From contig JAVVQG010000006.1 of assembly GCA_036655355.1 (NCBI GenBank), positions 62,001-126,000 on the forward strand: 64,000 nt of DNA, given 5' to 3'. This DNA is from JAUNSR01 sp036655355 (GTDB lineage: Bacteria; Bacteroidota; Bacteroidia; Bacteroidales; JAUNSR01). The notes below the pieces were generated by a model. The model was not told the origin of the DNA. It was given only the letters and a program-made list of their open reading frames with translations, and ran no database searches. Shown here piece by piece: positions 6,809 to 14,722 of this stretch. The position numbers and the translations under genes were made by a program. Every line of letters starts with the position of its first letter. The stretch's first letter is position 1.

Positions 6809-9022
6809 ATGGCAAAACTTCGTTGTGTAGTTGAACGCATCACTTATCAGAGCCCGGAAAACGGTTATTCGATTATGAAAGTCAAGGTAAAAGATTACAA
6901 TGACCTGGTTACCATTGTGGGCAGTCTGCTGGAAGTGCCCGTGGGTAGTGTGTTACTATGCGACGGAGATTGGAAAGTGGATAAGAAATACGGTAGCCAG
7001 TTTGTGGTTGAGTCGTGGGAAGAGGTGATGCCGGCAACGGTCTACGGTATCGAAAAATATTTGGGCAGCGGACTTGTGAAAGGGATCGGTCCCAAATACG
7101 CCAAGCTGATTGTTGGAAAGTTCGGTTTAGAGACGATCGATGTTATTGAGAATGATATCGAGCGACTTTATGAAGTCGCCGGCATTGGCAAAAAACGTGT
7201 CGAGAAGATTCGGGATAGTTGGGAAAAGCAGAAGGATATCAAGAATGTGATGCTTTTCCTGCAAGGATACGGTGTGAGTACCGCGTATGCTGCCAAGATC
7301 TATCGCCAGTATGGCAAAGAGAGTATCGATAAAGTGAAAGCCAATCCATATACGTTGGCGGATGATATCTGGGGCATCGGTTTTAAGACCGCCGATGGTA
7401 TCGCCTCCAAAATGGGTTATGAGAAAAATGACCTGCGACGATGCAGAAGCGGAATTCTGTATACCCTCAATCAGCTCAGCAATGAGGGACATGTATACAG
7501 CGAAGAGGAACAACTTCTGCAAGCCGCGATGACCCTCCTTGAAGCCGATGCGGAATCCATTAGCCAGGCGTTGTCCGCGATGTTAGCCAACGATGATTTA
7601 AAGCGGGAAGAGGAGGCGATTTATCTTCCTCCTTTCTATTACTCGGAATGTGGCACTGCCAAACGTCTCCTTGCCTTGATGAAAGCAAAGGATAATGAAA
7701 AGCAACCGTTTTTTAATCTGAAAGCGATTGAGAAAGAAACCGGAATTGAATACGATGACGTACAGATCGCCGCGATTCGTCAGGCGGTAGCATCCAAGGT
7801 GATGGTGCTCACCGGTGGTCCGGGTACCGGAAAAACCACCACGACACAGGGGATCATCGCCGCATTGAATACGGCCGGTCTGCAGATCCTGTTGGCTGCA
7901 CCTACCGGACGAGCTGCCAAACGGCTGAGTGAATCCACCAACATGGAGGCGAAGACGATTCATCGCCTTCTTGAATTTAATCCGATGGATGGTTACAAAA
8001 GGAGTGACGAGAATCCATTGGAGGGGGACGTATTGATTGTTGACGAGTGTTCGATGATCGACATTATCCTGATGAACAACCTGATGAAGGCCGTTCCGCT
8101 TCATATGCGATTGATTTTTGTGGGTGATATCGACCAGCTCCCCAGTGTAGGTGCAGGCAATGTGTTACGTGACATCATCGACTCGCAAACGATTCCCGTG
8201 ATCAGATTGACCCGTATCTTCCGTCAGGCACAGTCCAGTCGAATCGTGATGAGCGCGCATGCGATCAATCGCGGTGCCTTTCCGGACTTGAGTAATGGCA
8301 AGGATACCGATTTCTTTTTCATCAAGAATGAAGATGCCGAGCAGGTGGCGCCCAATATTGTTCAGTTACTCAAGGAGCGTCTCCCGAAGGCCTATCAGCT
8401 ACCGACTTCCCAAATTCAGGTTCTGACACCGATGCAACGAGGCGTGGTGGGCGCATCTAATTTAAATATGTTATTGCAAGAGGCGATCAACCCCAACAAG
8501 AGCGGTCTAATGCGAGGCGGTTACTCGTTTCGCAAAGGGGATCGGGTGATGCAGATTCGCAATAATTATGACAAGAATGTATTCAATGGCGATCTAGGCT
8601 ATATCCAAGAAGTGGATATGGAGGAGCGCACCCTTTTAGTAGATTTTGACGACTTGTCGGTGGAATATGACGTTAGCGAACTGGATGAGTTGACGCTCGC
8701 CTATGCCACCACCATTCATAAATCGCAAGGCTCGGAATATCCCATCGTGGTGATGCCTGTGTTGATGAATCATTTTGTGATGCTTCAACGTAATCTGATT
8801 TATACCGGCATTACCCGTGCCAAGAAAATCTGCATTCTGATTGGTGCCACGAAAGCCTTGGCTTATGCCATTCGAAATATGTCCGTGTTGAAACGTAATA
8901 CCAAACTGAAAGAGCGACTCAATCCGGCATTGATAGCGGATAAAAGCGACGCGATGCTGGGTATGGTTGCTGAAGGAAATGCATCGTATGCGAAAAATAA
9001 TGATTCGCGAGGAGAGGAATAG
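6809..9022 (+). CDS. recD2: ATP-dependent RecD2-like DNA helicase
   Basis: A 737-residue SF1B 5'-3' DNA helicase of the RecD2 type (RecD-like but not part of RecBCD). The N-terminal region is an OB-like domain followed by helix-hairpin-helix repeats such as VKGIGPKYAKLI and VAGIGKKRVEKI. Walker A is TGGPGTGKTTTT, Walker B is LIVDECSMID, and later motifs are GDIDQLPSVGAG, LTRIFRQA and YATTIHKSQGSEYP. The frame extends upstream to 6707, but the ATG at 6809 begins the family sequence MAKLRCVVERITY and clears the hipA remnant. RecD2 acts in DNA repair and replication-fork processing. An intrinsic terminator follows at 9118-9160. Confidence 0.92.
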   Translation: MAKLRCVVERITYQSPENGYSIMKVKVKDYNDLVTIVGSLLEVPVGSVLLCDGDWKVDKKYGSQFVVESWEEVMPATVYGIEKYLGSGLVKGIGPKYAKLIVGKFGLETIDVIENDIERLYEVAGIGKKRVEKIRDSWEKQKDIKNVMLFLQGYGVSTAYAAKIYRQYGKESIDKVKANPYTLADDIWGIGFKTADGIASKMGYEKNDLRRCRSGILYTLNQLSNEGHVYSEEEQLLQAAMTLLEADAESISQALSAMLANDDLKREEEAIYLPPFYYSECGTAKRLLALMKAKDNEKQPFFNLKAIEKETGIEYDDVQIAAIRQAVASKVMVLTGGPGTGKTTTTQGIIAALNTAGLQILLAAPTGRAAKRLSESTNMEAKTIHRLLEFNPMDGYKRSDENPLEGDVLIVDECSMIDIILMNNLMKAVPLHMRLIFVGDIDQLPSVGAGNVLRDIIDSQTIPVIRLTRIFRQAQSSRIVMSAHAINRGAFPDLSNGKDTDFFFIKNEDAEQVAPNIVQLLKERLPKAYQLPTSQIQVLTPMQRGVVGASNLNMLLQEAINPNKSGLMRGGYSFRKGDRVMQIRNNYDKNVFNGDLGYIQEVDMEERTLLVDFDDLSVEYDVSELDELTLAYATTIHKSQGSEYPIVVMPVLMNHFVMLQRNLIYTGITRAKKICILIGATKALAYAIRNMSVLKRNTKLKERLNPALIADKSDAMLGMVAEGNASYAKNNDSRGEE

Positions 9023-9117
9023 AAATAGGCCAAGACCCTAAAATAAATAAGAGAATATTTCGTTGCATTACTTTGACTACCAGATTATTACCAGGTTAGT
9101 AACATTAAATATAGAAG

Positions 9118-9160
9118 AAACGGCTGTTTGAAAACAAATTGTTTTAGACAGCCGTTTTTG
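9118..9160 (+). terminator. intrinsic terminator after recD2
   Basis: AAACGGCTGTTTGAAAACA pairs with TGTTTTAGACAGCCGTTT around a short loop and ends in a T-run. Confidence 0.75.
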
Positions 9161-9267
9161 GTATTTCCCTATCTTTGGGTTAGAGTAGTTTTCTCTAGAG
9201 GAGATGTAATGGGGAGAATAGCGCGTTTGATACTACCAAAGGTAGGAATGATCCTACCCATTCTTCC

Positions 9268-9461
9268 CGAGAAGCACTTGAAGTGCCTCTTCAGAGCACT
9301 GAAGCGCCTTCTTCAGAGCATTGAAGCGTCTTCTTCAGAGTACTGAAGCGTCTTCTTCAGAGCACTGAAGCGCCTTCTTCAGAGTACTGAAGCGCCTTCT
9401 TCAGAGCACTGAAGCGTCTTCTTCAGAGCACTGAAGCGCCTTCTTCAGAGTACTGAAGAAG
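9268..9461. repeat. 22-bp tandem minisatellite, 8 phased copies
   Basis: The word TTCAGAG starts at 9290, 9312, 9334, 9356, 9378, 9400, 9422 and 9444, exactly 22 bp apart. The unit is CTTCTTCAGAGCACTGAAGCG plus one pyrimidine. Single-base variants (AGCACT, AGTACT, AGCATT; GCGCC or GCGTC) alternate along the array. Each unit contains the inverted pair CTTCAG/CTGAAG and can form a small hairpin. A degenerate half-copy containing GAAGCACTTGAAGTGC starts at about 9271. No convincing reading frame covers the array. Confidence 0.9.
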
Positions 9462-9637
9462 CAATTATGCAGGAAGGTTTTGGAAAAAATAAAGGATGGG
9501 TTCGGGGGAATAAAGGATAGTTAGGAATTATATGCCAATGGATATGCGAAAAGGATTCGATACCTTAAGAGAATGTTCAAATTCGGGGTACCATTATATA
9601 GATAGCTGCCGCTCTAAACTTGAGTGGGAATGAGAGT
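9461..9637 (+). mobile_element. IS66 tnpB scrap
   Basis: A stretch at about 9530-9573 encodes MPMDMRKGFDTLR, nearly identical in DNA to the MPMDMQKGFDTLS region of the TnpB gene at 10791-11201. Nothing else of the element is recognisable in this interval. It shows a second, almost erased IS66 insertion just before the mobile-element end at 9638. Confidence 0.55.
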
Positions 9638-9752
9638 TTATGCGTATAAAATCAAATAAATTTTAATAAGTTTGTCTATAATTTTCAACTTTTCTTAGAT
9701 GTACACCTTTCTCCGGGACAGATGTGCACTTTCGTCGGAATACTCACCTTAA
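9638..9752 (+). repeat. mobile-element end, inverted copy B
   Basis: Matches 2184-2300 on the opposite strand, from GAGAGTTTATGCGTA to GTCGGAATACTCA, with the internal blocks GATGTACACCTTTC and GATGTGCACTTTC. The pair forms a long inverted repeat around a 7.5-kb segment containing the MazG/helicase pair, hipB, recD2 and the minisatellite. Confidence 0.6.
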
Positions 9753-9773
9753 ATCATTAATTCACTTTTTTAT

Positions 9774-10553
9774 ATGGAAGACCAATCATTATTAGAGGAA
9801 AAAATCCAAGCACTATATATTGATTTTTTTAATGCGTTGAATATTGATCATGAAACTGGTATATGGAATGATGCACCTAAAAAGCATCTTCGTTTCTCAT
9901 CGATGCCTCATGTGGGCAAGAATTATTTGAAGCAGAAAAAGAAAATTCTATTTATAGGATTGGATATGGGATGCGATGAAAAACATAAAGAAAATAAATA
10001 TCAAAATATTTCAGAAAGGAGGTTCGGGCATGACACTTCCTATAACCAACATCTTTCGGGCACCTGCATCGAAACTATTTGTATATTAAAAGATTTTGAT
10101 AAAGAATTTTCTGAAGCATGGGATTTGATATGTAGTTCAGATAGAACTAATAAAGGTATATTTACTCAATATTGTGATGAGTTGCCACCAGATATTCTAT
10201 CAAATGTAGCATTAACAAATATATATAAATTTGTTACTGAGGGCCGATCAAATAGAGAGGGGGATAGTGACAGAAATTGGTTTAAGCAGGAGGCTAAATG
10301 TAAAGAGTTGTTGTATAATGAAATAAATCTATTGTCTCCAGATGTGATATGGTTTCAAGGTATTAATTCCTATAACAATATAAAGGATATTATTGAAAGG
10401 TATATCAATCAAAAAAATAGTACTATTGAGGTGTATGAGGCTGCCCATCCATCAGCACGTTGCCCTAAATATATTAACGAAGATTCTTGCTATTATAAAC
10501 GTCCGAGCTACATAGAACATGTAATGAAGAACACCAAGCCACGATATAAATGA
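9774..10553 (+). CDS. uracil-DNA glycosylase superfamily-like protein
   Basis: A 259-residue soluble protein. KILFIGLDMG at residues 57-66 resembles motif 1 of the UDG superfamily (GxxP-type water-activating loop) and EAAHPSAR at 222-229 resembles motif 2 (HPS). Between them lie VALTNIYKF and LSPDVIWFQG, typical strands of that fold. Motif 1 here lacks the usual Asn/Asp-Pro, so glycosylase activity is uncertain. The codon use is AT-rich like other island genes. It stands alone between a mobile-element end and IS66 debris, directly downstream of the element edge. A role in defence by acting on modified phage DNA is a guess from fold and location. Confidence 0.6.
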   Translation: MEDQSLLEEKIQALYIDFFNALNIDHETGIWNDAPKKHLRFSSMPHVGKNYLKQKKKILFIGLDMGCDEKHKENKYQNISERRFGHDTSYNQHLSGTCIETICILKDFDKEFSEAWDLICSSDRTNKGIFTQYCDELPPDILSNVALTNIYKFVTEGRSNREGDSDRNWFKQEAKCKELLYNEINLLSPDVIWFQGINSYNNIKDIIERYINQKNSTIEVYEAAHPSARCPKYINEDSCYYKRPSYIEHVMKNTKPRYK

Positions 10554-10683
10554 TAATCGGACAATCTCTTTAATGAAAAATATTGAAATAATTGATGACA
10601 AATACAATGCAAGATACTCATCGTTCTAGTACTCCCTTACCTTTAGATTGCATTTTACTATAATCTTATGGATTGACTGTTTC
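10554..10683. other. intergenic, no recognisable feature
   Basis: AT-rich sequence between the UDG-like gene and the tnpC stub. I see no gene, terminator or clear repeat. Confidence 0.5.
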
Positions 10684-10806
10684 TTAGTAATTTAAGTATT
10701 TGATCCTTTCTCTTTGGCTGTAGTTTGCCCAATGCTCCGTTTTATGACCAAAGAGTTGCCGCCTCAACCATAGAACTTCATCTTGGAGTTTTATAACCTT
10801 CGATTC
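10684..10806 (-). pseudogene. frameshifted tnpC N-terminal remnant (IS66)
   Basis: In the frame next to that of the tnpB-like gene, the minus strand encodes VIKLQDEVLWLRRQLFGHKT and then a short tail ending at a stop. This is the N-terminal block of IS66 TnpC that precedes the zinc-finger region. It continues the TnpC-like tail of the gene at 10791 after a one-base shift. The DDE catalytic domain is absent, so the element cannot move by itself. Confidence 0.65.
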
Positions 10807-11201
10807 TGTTTTGTTATTTTTTCTTCTGTAGCCTGCAGTTTGTGAGTCGCAGCCAACAACTCCTTCTTCAAGCGAGCATTTTCGGCTTCAAGCTCTAATG
10901 ATTTAAGATGGGGTTGTTGTGACATTCTCTGAAGTTTATACGAACCACTGATTTCGTCATATTTTGGAAGTTCGATGTTACCTCTTTCCAACCGTTTATG
11001 GTACAAAACGAAGCCTCCTTTTTCCCAATGAAGAAGCTTTATAGTGTTCCGGTTTTTATTTTCATAAATAAAAACCTCTCCGCTTAACGGATCACGTTTC
11101 ATTTGACTTCTGACCACGCCGCTTAACGTATCGAATCCTTTTTGCATATCCATTGGCATAGGGCACAAATAACACTTGTGAGCTTCATTTAACGAAAACA
11201 T
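10791..11201 (-). CDS. tnpB: IS66 TnpB fused in frame to the start of TnpC
   Basis: Residues 1-80 are IS66 Orf2/TnpB with CPMPMDMQKGFDTLSGVV and LHWEKGGFVLYHKRLERG. After YDEISGSY the normal TnpB end is missing. Instead the frame runs into MSQQPHLKSLELEAENARLK, a coiled-coil start typical of TnpC, and then stops. A deletion has therefore joined tnpB to tnpC, and a later frameshift ended the product at 136 residues. It begins 4 bp after tnpA. It is probably non-functional debris even though the frame is open. Confidence 0.75.
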   Translation of the reverse strand: MFSLNEAHKCYLCPMPMDMQKGFDTLSGVVRSQMKRDPLSGEVFIYENKNRNTIKLLHWEKGGFVLYHKRLERGNIELPKYDEISGSYKLQRMSQQPHLKSLELEAENARLKKELLAATHKLQATEEKITKQNRRL

Positions 11202-11205
11202 AACC

Positions 11206-11502
11206 TTAACCTTGGATATTGATCAATGCTGCCAAATCACTCCGGCTGAGATTTCCGGTAAGACCGAATTTAACGCCATTGGGGTAAATGATCTCTCCAA
11301 TACGCTCCATATCGAATCCGTGTTCAATCGTCACCGGAATCAATTCCATTTTGATGTAATCCGCATTGTCTCTGCTCTTCTTTACCCAATAGCGGAAAGT
11401 GGAATAACTAATTCGCTCTTCGCGGCAGAATGCCACAGCACTCTTCCCGCTCTCCTTTTGATGTCTGATGATTTGCTCAAAGTCAGTTCTCTTGTTTTTC
11501 AT
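11206..11502 (-). CDS. tnpA: IS66 family accessory protein TnpA
   Basis: A 98-residue protein with an N-terminal HTH-like region, KSAVAFCREERISYSTFRYW, and the C-terminal block IIYPNGVKFGLTG. This is the usual IS66 orf1 product, a DNA-binding accessory protein of the transposition complex. It is complete in length. The IS66 left end appears to lie at about 11579, where the minus-strand sequence begins GTAACCGTTCTG. The rest of the element (tnpC) has been lost, so this gene is a relic. Confidence 0.85.
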   Translation of the reverse strand: MKNKRTDFEQIIRHQKESGKSAVAFCREERISYSTFRYWVKKSRDNADYIKMELIPVTIEHGFDMERIGEIIYPNGVKFGLTGNLSRSDLAALINIQG

Positions 11503-11579
11503 TTTTGCGTCGTTTTAGTTTGATGCAAAAATAGAGCGTCCTTTAGATCTATGAAATATGTGGTTTACAGAACGGTTAC
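11503..11579 (-). mobile_element. IS66 left end
   Basis: Non-coding leader between tnpA and the probable outer edge of the element. The edge on the minus strand reads GTAACCGTTCTG, similar to the GTAA starts of IS66 inverted repeats. The adjoining reading frame at 11580-11673 is cut exactly here. Confidence 0.45.
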
Positions 11580-11673
11580 AGTTCATCGTAGAAAAAGTAT
11601 AGCTGGTATTAAAATCAACGTTGGGTTTAGCAAGTATTGCAAATTCCCTTAACTGCCCTATTTTATAATCCAT
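11580..11673 (-). pseudogene. N-terminal stub of a gene interrupted by IS66
   Basis: From the ATG at 11673 the minus strand encodes MDYKIGQLREFAILAKPN and about 14 more residues, then runs into the IS66 end. There the frame closes within the element. I do not recognise the family. The rest of the gene was not found beyond the IS66 debris. Confidence 0.35.
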
Positions 11674-11881
11674 ATATTAAGAATTAAAAATCGTGCTGAG
11701 AATATATAGTTTTTATTGGTAATAAGGTGTTTACGATGATTGTGAAACCATTTGCATCTATTTTAGTGCCACAAGCTGCCATACCCCCGAAACTTAGCTT
11801 CGGGGACGTTTTTGACTTCTTATTATTCAACTACGAGAACAGTACAATAAAGAAAGAGAAAGGTATGAGCGGCAGATTTAG
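11674..11881. other. intergenic with conjugative-element-like spacer hairpin, copy 1
   Basis: Positions 11766-11820 (GCCACAAGCTGCC, a hairpin CCCCGAA...TTCGGGG, then TTTTTGACTTC) closely resemble 17190-17244. In Bacteroidota conjugative elements I recall such terminator-like hairpins separating mobilisation genes from cargo. The remainder shows no gene. Confidence 0.5.
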
Positions 11882-13084
11882 TTATGATAAATTTATCAAC
11901 TCCAAAATATCAGCACTTGTTTTTTTGTTATAAAAAACAACAACATTGCTACTGCTTGTTCCACTAAGAGAACTCTTATAAATTATTCCATCTATTTTCT
12001 CTCCTTCAGTCCCTCGATAGATGTATCGCAAATATTCGGTAAATACTTGTGATGGCACATACTCTATGTGAATCCTATCATCTCTCTCTATAGGTTTTGT
12101 AATCTCATTGCGGAATGAATAAAGAAACTTGATTACTTGCCAATCCGATGGTATCCAAAAGCTTAATTGGGGAAGATCTGTGAGGTCTAAAACTTTTAGT
12201 TTAGCTTTTGTTTTAAACTTTCCTACAACATGAGCACCACTTGTTGTAATACCGTCAGGACTACTTTCAAGGACAGCAGTATTTCTATCAAAAGCTCCAT
12301 AAAACATAGATATACCTGCCGGACTCATACGACTTTGTTTTGCCTTGTTATCTGGTGGTGAGCTGATTTTATCGAATGTATCAACTACTTCTCCTGTATC
12401 AATAAAGCGGCATCTATATAATTCCGTATCTATATCAAGTTCTTTACAAAGATTATTTTCCGTAATTTTTACACCAAGCTCTGTGAGTATATCCATAAGG
12501 TTATTATCCCCTGACATTTTTTCTCCAGTGAATTCAGGCCTTTTGAAGAAGGTAAATCTTTGTTCGTGCTTAACCATTCGTCCAAACATTTCCCACATAA
12601 AAGACAATTCTTGCCCTTCGGTCATCATATATGGATGGTGTTGTATCCACTCATCCCATATAAAACAATCCTCTATATCCTTGTTGAGTTGTACATCATC
12701 TGTTGTTAAATCTAATTCATAGAGTAACTCTGTGGTACTATCAAAATTATCTGCATATGAGGGTGATATGAAGCAACCTACACGCTTGAATCCCGGTATT
12801 TCCTCATCATCATCGTCATAAAATGAACTTTCCAGATACAAGGCTTCATCACTAGGGTTGCCATAATGCTCTGTGATTTTCCCTGCTGCATATTCCATAA
12901 AATCACGCAAATCAATTACCTGCGTTTTTCGTCCGCAATACTCACACTTTCCTAATATGGAATTTTCTTGCACATATTGCTGTAAATACTTGTCATTAAA
13001 ATGACTGGCGCAAACATATTTTTTATCTGGAACGGAATAACCTCTTGATTCGTCCTCTATCCACTGCTTTTTTAATGATCCCAT
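11882..13084 (-). CDS. HEPN-associated N-terminal / RES-domain protein (NAD+-targeting toxin candidate)
   Basis: A 400-residue protein. Residues 25-70 hold a possible zinc-binding Cys set (C25, C47, C50 in CEYCGRK), typical of RES proteins with a HEPN-associated N-terminal domain. Residues 220-400 are a RES domain: YRCRF at 223-227, RMSPAGISMFYGA at 252-264, E273, and GIIYKSSLSG at 366-375. RES toxins of the MbcT type degrade NAD+ by phosphorolysis or hydrolysis. Here no Xre/RES antitoxin gene adjoins, so a triggered abortive-infection role is likelier than a classic toxin-antitoxin pair. A TAAATTTG box lies just upstream. It is divergent from the ABC-3C operon. Confidence 0.8.
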   Translation of the reverse strand: MGSLKKQWIEDESRGYSVPDKKYVCASHFNDKYLQQYVQENSILGKCEYCGRKTQVIDLRDFMEYAAGKITEHYGNPSDEALYLESSFYDDDDEEIPGFKRVGCFISPSYADNFDSTTELLYELDLTTDDVQLNKDIEDCFIWDEWIQHHPYMMTEGQELSFMWEMFGRMVKHEQRFTFFKRPEFTGEKMSGDNNLMDILTELGVKITENNLCKELDIDTELYRCRFIDTGEVVDTFDKISSPPDNKAKQSRMSPAGISMFYGAFDRNTAVLESSPDGITTSGAHVVGKFKTKAKLKVLDLTDLPQLSFWIPSDWQVIKFLYSFRNEITKPIERDDRIHIEYVPSQVFTEYLRYIYRGTEGEKIDGIIYKSSLSGTSSSNVVVFYNKKTSADILELINLS

Positions 13085-13094
13085 AAATAAATTG

Positions 13095-13102
13095 CAAATT
13101 TA
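13095..13102 (-). promoter_or_regulatory. RES gene -7 box
   Basis: TAAATTTG on the minus strand matches TAnnTTTG, 10 bp before the ATG. A TTG lies about 16 bp further upstream. The leader would be very short. Confidence 0.4.
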
Positions 13103-13498
13103 CGAATTAATTTATCATCAATGATTAGCGCAAAGGTATGCTGTAAATATTTGAAATACAACGTTGTGATTCAAGAAAAAAAGTTCGAGGCTATGCCTTC
13201 CTTACTTTTTTCTTGGCTTTCCATAACATAGGTTTTCAACCTTCGAAAACCACCTATTTTTTACAAGGATGCTAAAGTTATGAAACGCTCTTTCCCCATT
13301 TAAGAGATTTCAAACGCTCAAAAAGACATATGTGATTGCTATAACACCACAAGTTGCCATGAAAAAATCAAACAATGATCACAATGTGGTCAATAAGAGA
13401 TTATTGATTCTTTTTAAAGATATTTCCATGTGAAACTATTGCAAGTTTAATATCCGCTGCTATTTAGCGTCTTAATTAGAGCGATAAATATTTTTTTG

Positions 13499-13506
13499 TA
13501 TTTTTG
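13499..13506 (+). promoter_or_regulatory. ABC-3C operon -7 box
   Basis: TATTTTTG matches TAnnTTTG, 25 bp before the ATG of the first ABC-3C gene. Confidence 0.5.
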
Positions 13507-13531
13507 CATAAATAGATATTGGTAAGTAAAT

Positions 13532-14719
13532 ATGAGTGAGTCTGTACCTGATTATTTATTCTCTGCTAAAGGGCAAATGTATGGCTATCTATATCAGATA
13601 GACAGGGCATTATTGTGGCTTAGCAGATGCCCCGATGGTTCTATTGTTTCAATCGAAACAGACGACGATGTAGTTGTTAGACTTGAAAACGGAGACAGTA
13701 TAGAAACAATATATGAGCAAGATAAGGCCAGTGTAAAGAAGAGATACCCCTTTACTAATACCAATGTCAATCTTTGGAAAACATTGTCAAACTGGCTTAC
13801 ATTAATAGAAACTCAACAAATAAACGTTGAGAACTCTAGGTTTCTACTTGCTACAAATATTCCCAATAAATCAAGCTGCATCGTAAAGTCCATTTCTGCT
13901 GATAATGCGGATGAAGCCACTTATAAGAAAGCATATTGCGATCTATTGGAGATTGCCAATACGACAAATAGCACTTCATTAAAGCCTTATGCAGAAAAAC
14001 TTATACAATCGGATAAGCTCGTTGTTATCTCCCTTTTGCGAAGAATTGAGTTATGCGATTGTCCTAATAGTTATGACAGGAAGGCATTTTTAGAGAAGAT
14101 AATCCAAGGATTACATTTGAACGATGGTGAAACACCACATTACGAGATTCTAAAAATGTTATATGGTTGGGTCGTCAATACTTGTATGGAATTATGGTTA
14201 AACGGAAGAAATGCCAACTTTGACCCTAAAACTCTTTGGAGCAAAAGAGATTTTCTGAAACAGCAATTTGCCCAAAAACCATTTATAGAAAAGGCGGCTA
14301 ATCTAATTCCCGTATCACAAATGGACCAAGATAATGAGAAAGGTAGCCTATTTGTAAAGCAGTTGGATTTAATTTCTGCGCTGGAAGATGAGAAATTAAA
14401 AGCCATCCAAGACTTTTTACGAGCCAAACGAGAAAAACATAATTACGCCCTCAATGCTAATCTAACGAAACAGCATTTGGATGAATATGAAGACGGATTG
14501 AAAGAAAATTGGTGGCAAAACTACTCAAAAAACAGAAGATTAAATAGAGGGGAACCGGCTGATGTTGGTTACGCAATTTATACTGAAACAATTAAGAACA
14601 AAGGTAAGCTTGCAGGTGTAGAACCGACTTACTTTTATTTAAGCAATGGAACTTACCATGAATTGGCAAACAAACGTTTTATCGGTTGGCATCCTGATTG
14701 GGAAGATTTAACGAAGTAG
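13532..14719 (+). CDS. ABC-3C system first component with Cap4-like nuclease domain
   Basis: A 395-residue protein. The N-terminal 90 residues (GQMYGYLYQIDRAL, then SIETDDDVVV near 40-49 and YEQDKAS near 61-67) follow the pattern of the DUF4297/Cap4 restriction-like nuclease: an acidic pair followed by QxK (E42, D45, D46, Q63, K65). The C-terminal part, with HNYALNANLTKQHLDEYEDG and YAIYTETIKNKGKL, matches in style the C-terminal domain of ABC-three-component systems. It is followed 3 bp later by the middle component and then by a DUF3732 ATPase. I infer it is the effector nuclease controlled by the ATPase. Confidence 0.72.
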   Translation: MSESVPDYLFSAKGQMYGYLYQIDRALLWLSRCPDGSIVSIETDDDVVVRLENGDSIETIYEQDKASVKKRYPFTNTNVNLWKTLSNWLTLIETQQINVENSRFLLATNIPNKSSCIVKSISADNADEATYKKAYCDLLEIANTTNSTSLKPYAEKLIQSDKLVVISLLRRIELCDCPNSYDRKAFLEKIIQGLHLNDGETPHYEILKMLYGWVVNTCMELWLNGRNANFDPKTLWSKRDFLKQQFAQKPFIEKAANLIPVSQMDQDNEKGSLFVKQLDLISALEDEKLKAIQDFLRAKREKHNYALNANLTKQHLDEYEDGLKENWWQNYSKNRRLNRGEPADVGYAIYTETIKNKGKLAGVEPTYFYLSNGTYHELANKRFIGWHPDWEDLTK

Positions 14720-14722
14720 CGT

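Larger units (their letters stand above)
13085..13531. other. divergent intergenic region with hairpins
   Basis: It separates the RES gene from the ABC-3C operon. It contains an imperfect inverted repeat of CAAGAAAAAAAGT with ACTTTTTTCTTG (about 13174-13215) and a second hairpin with GGTTTTC and GAAAACC arms (about 13233-13256). No reading frame with family resemblance was found. Confidence 0.5.

Noticed and set aside
9128..9346. Open frame running into the minisatellite
   Set aside because: It begins inside the terminator hairpin, has no homology and ends within the array.
9268..9461. Possible CRISPR array
   Set aside because: Units are contiguous 22-mers with no spacers and no cas genes nearby.
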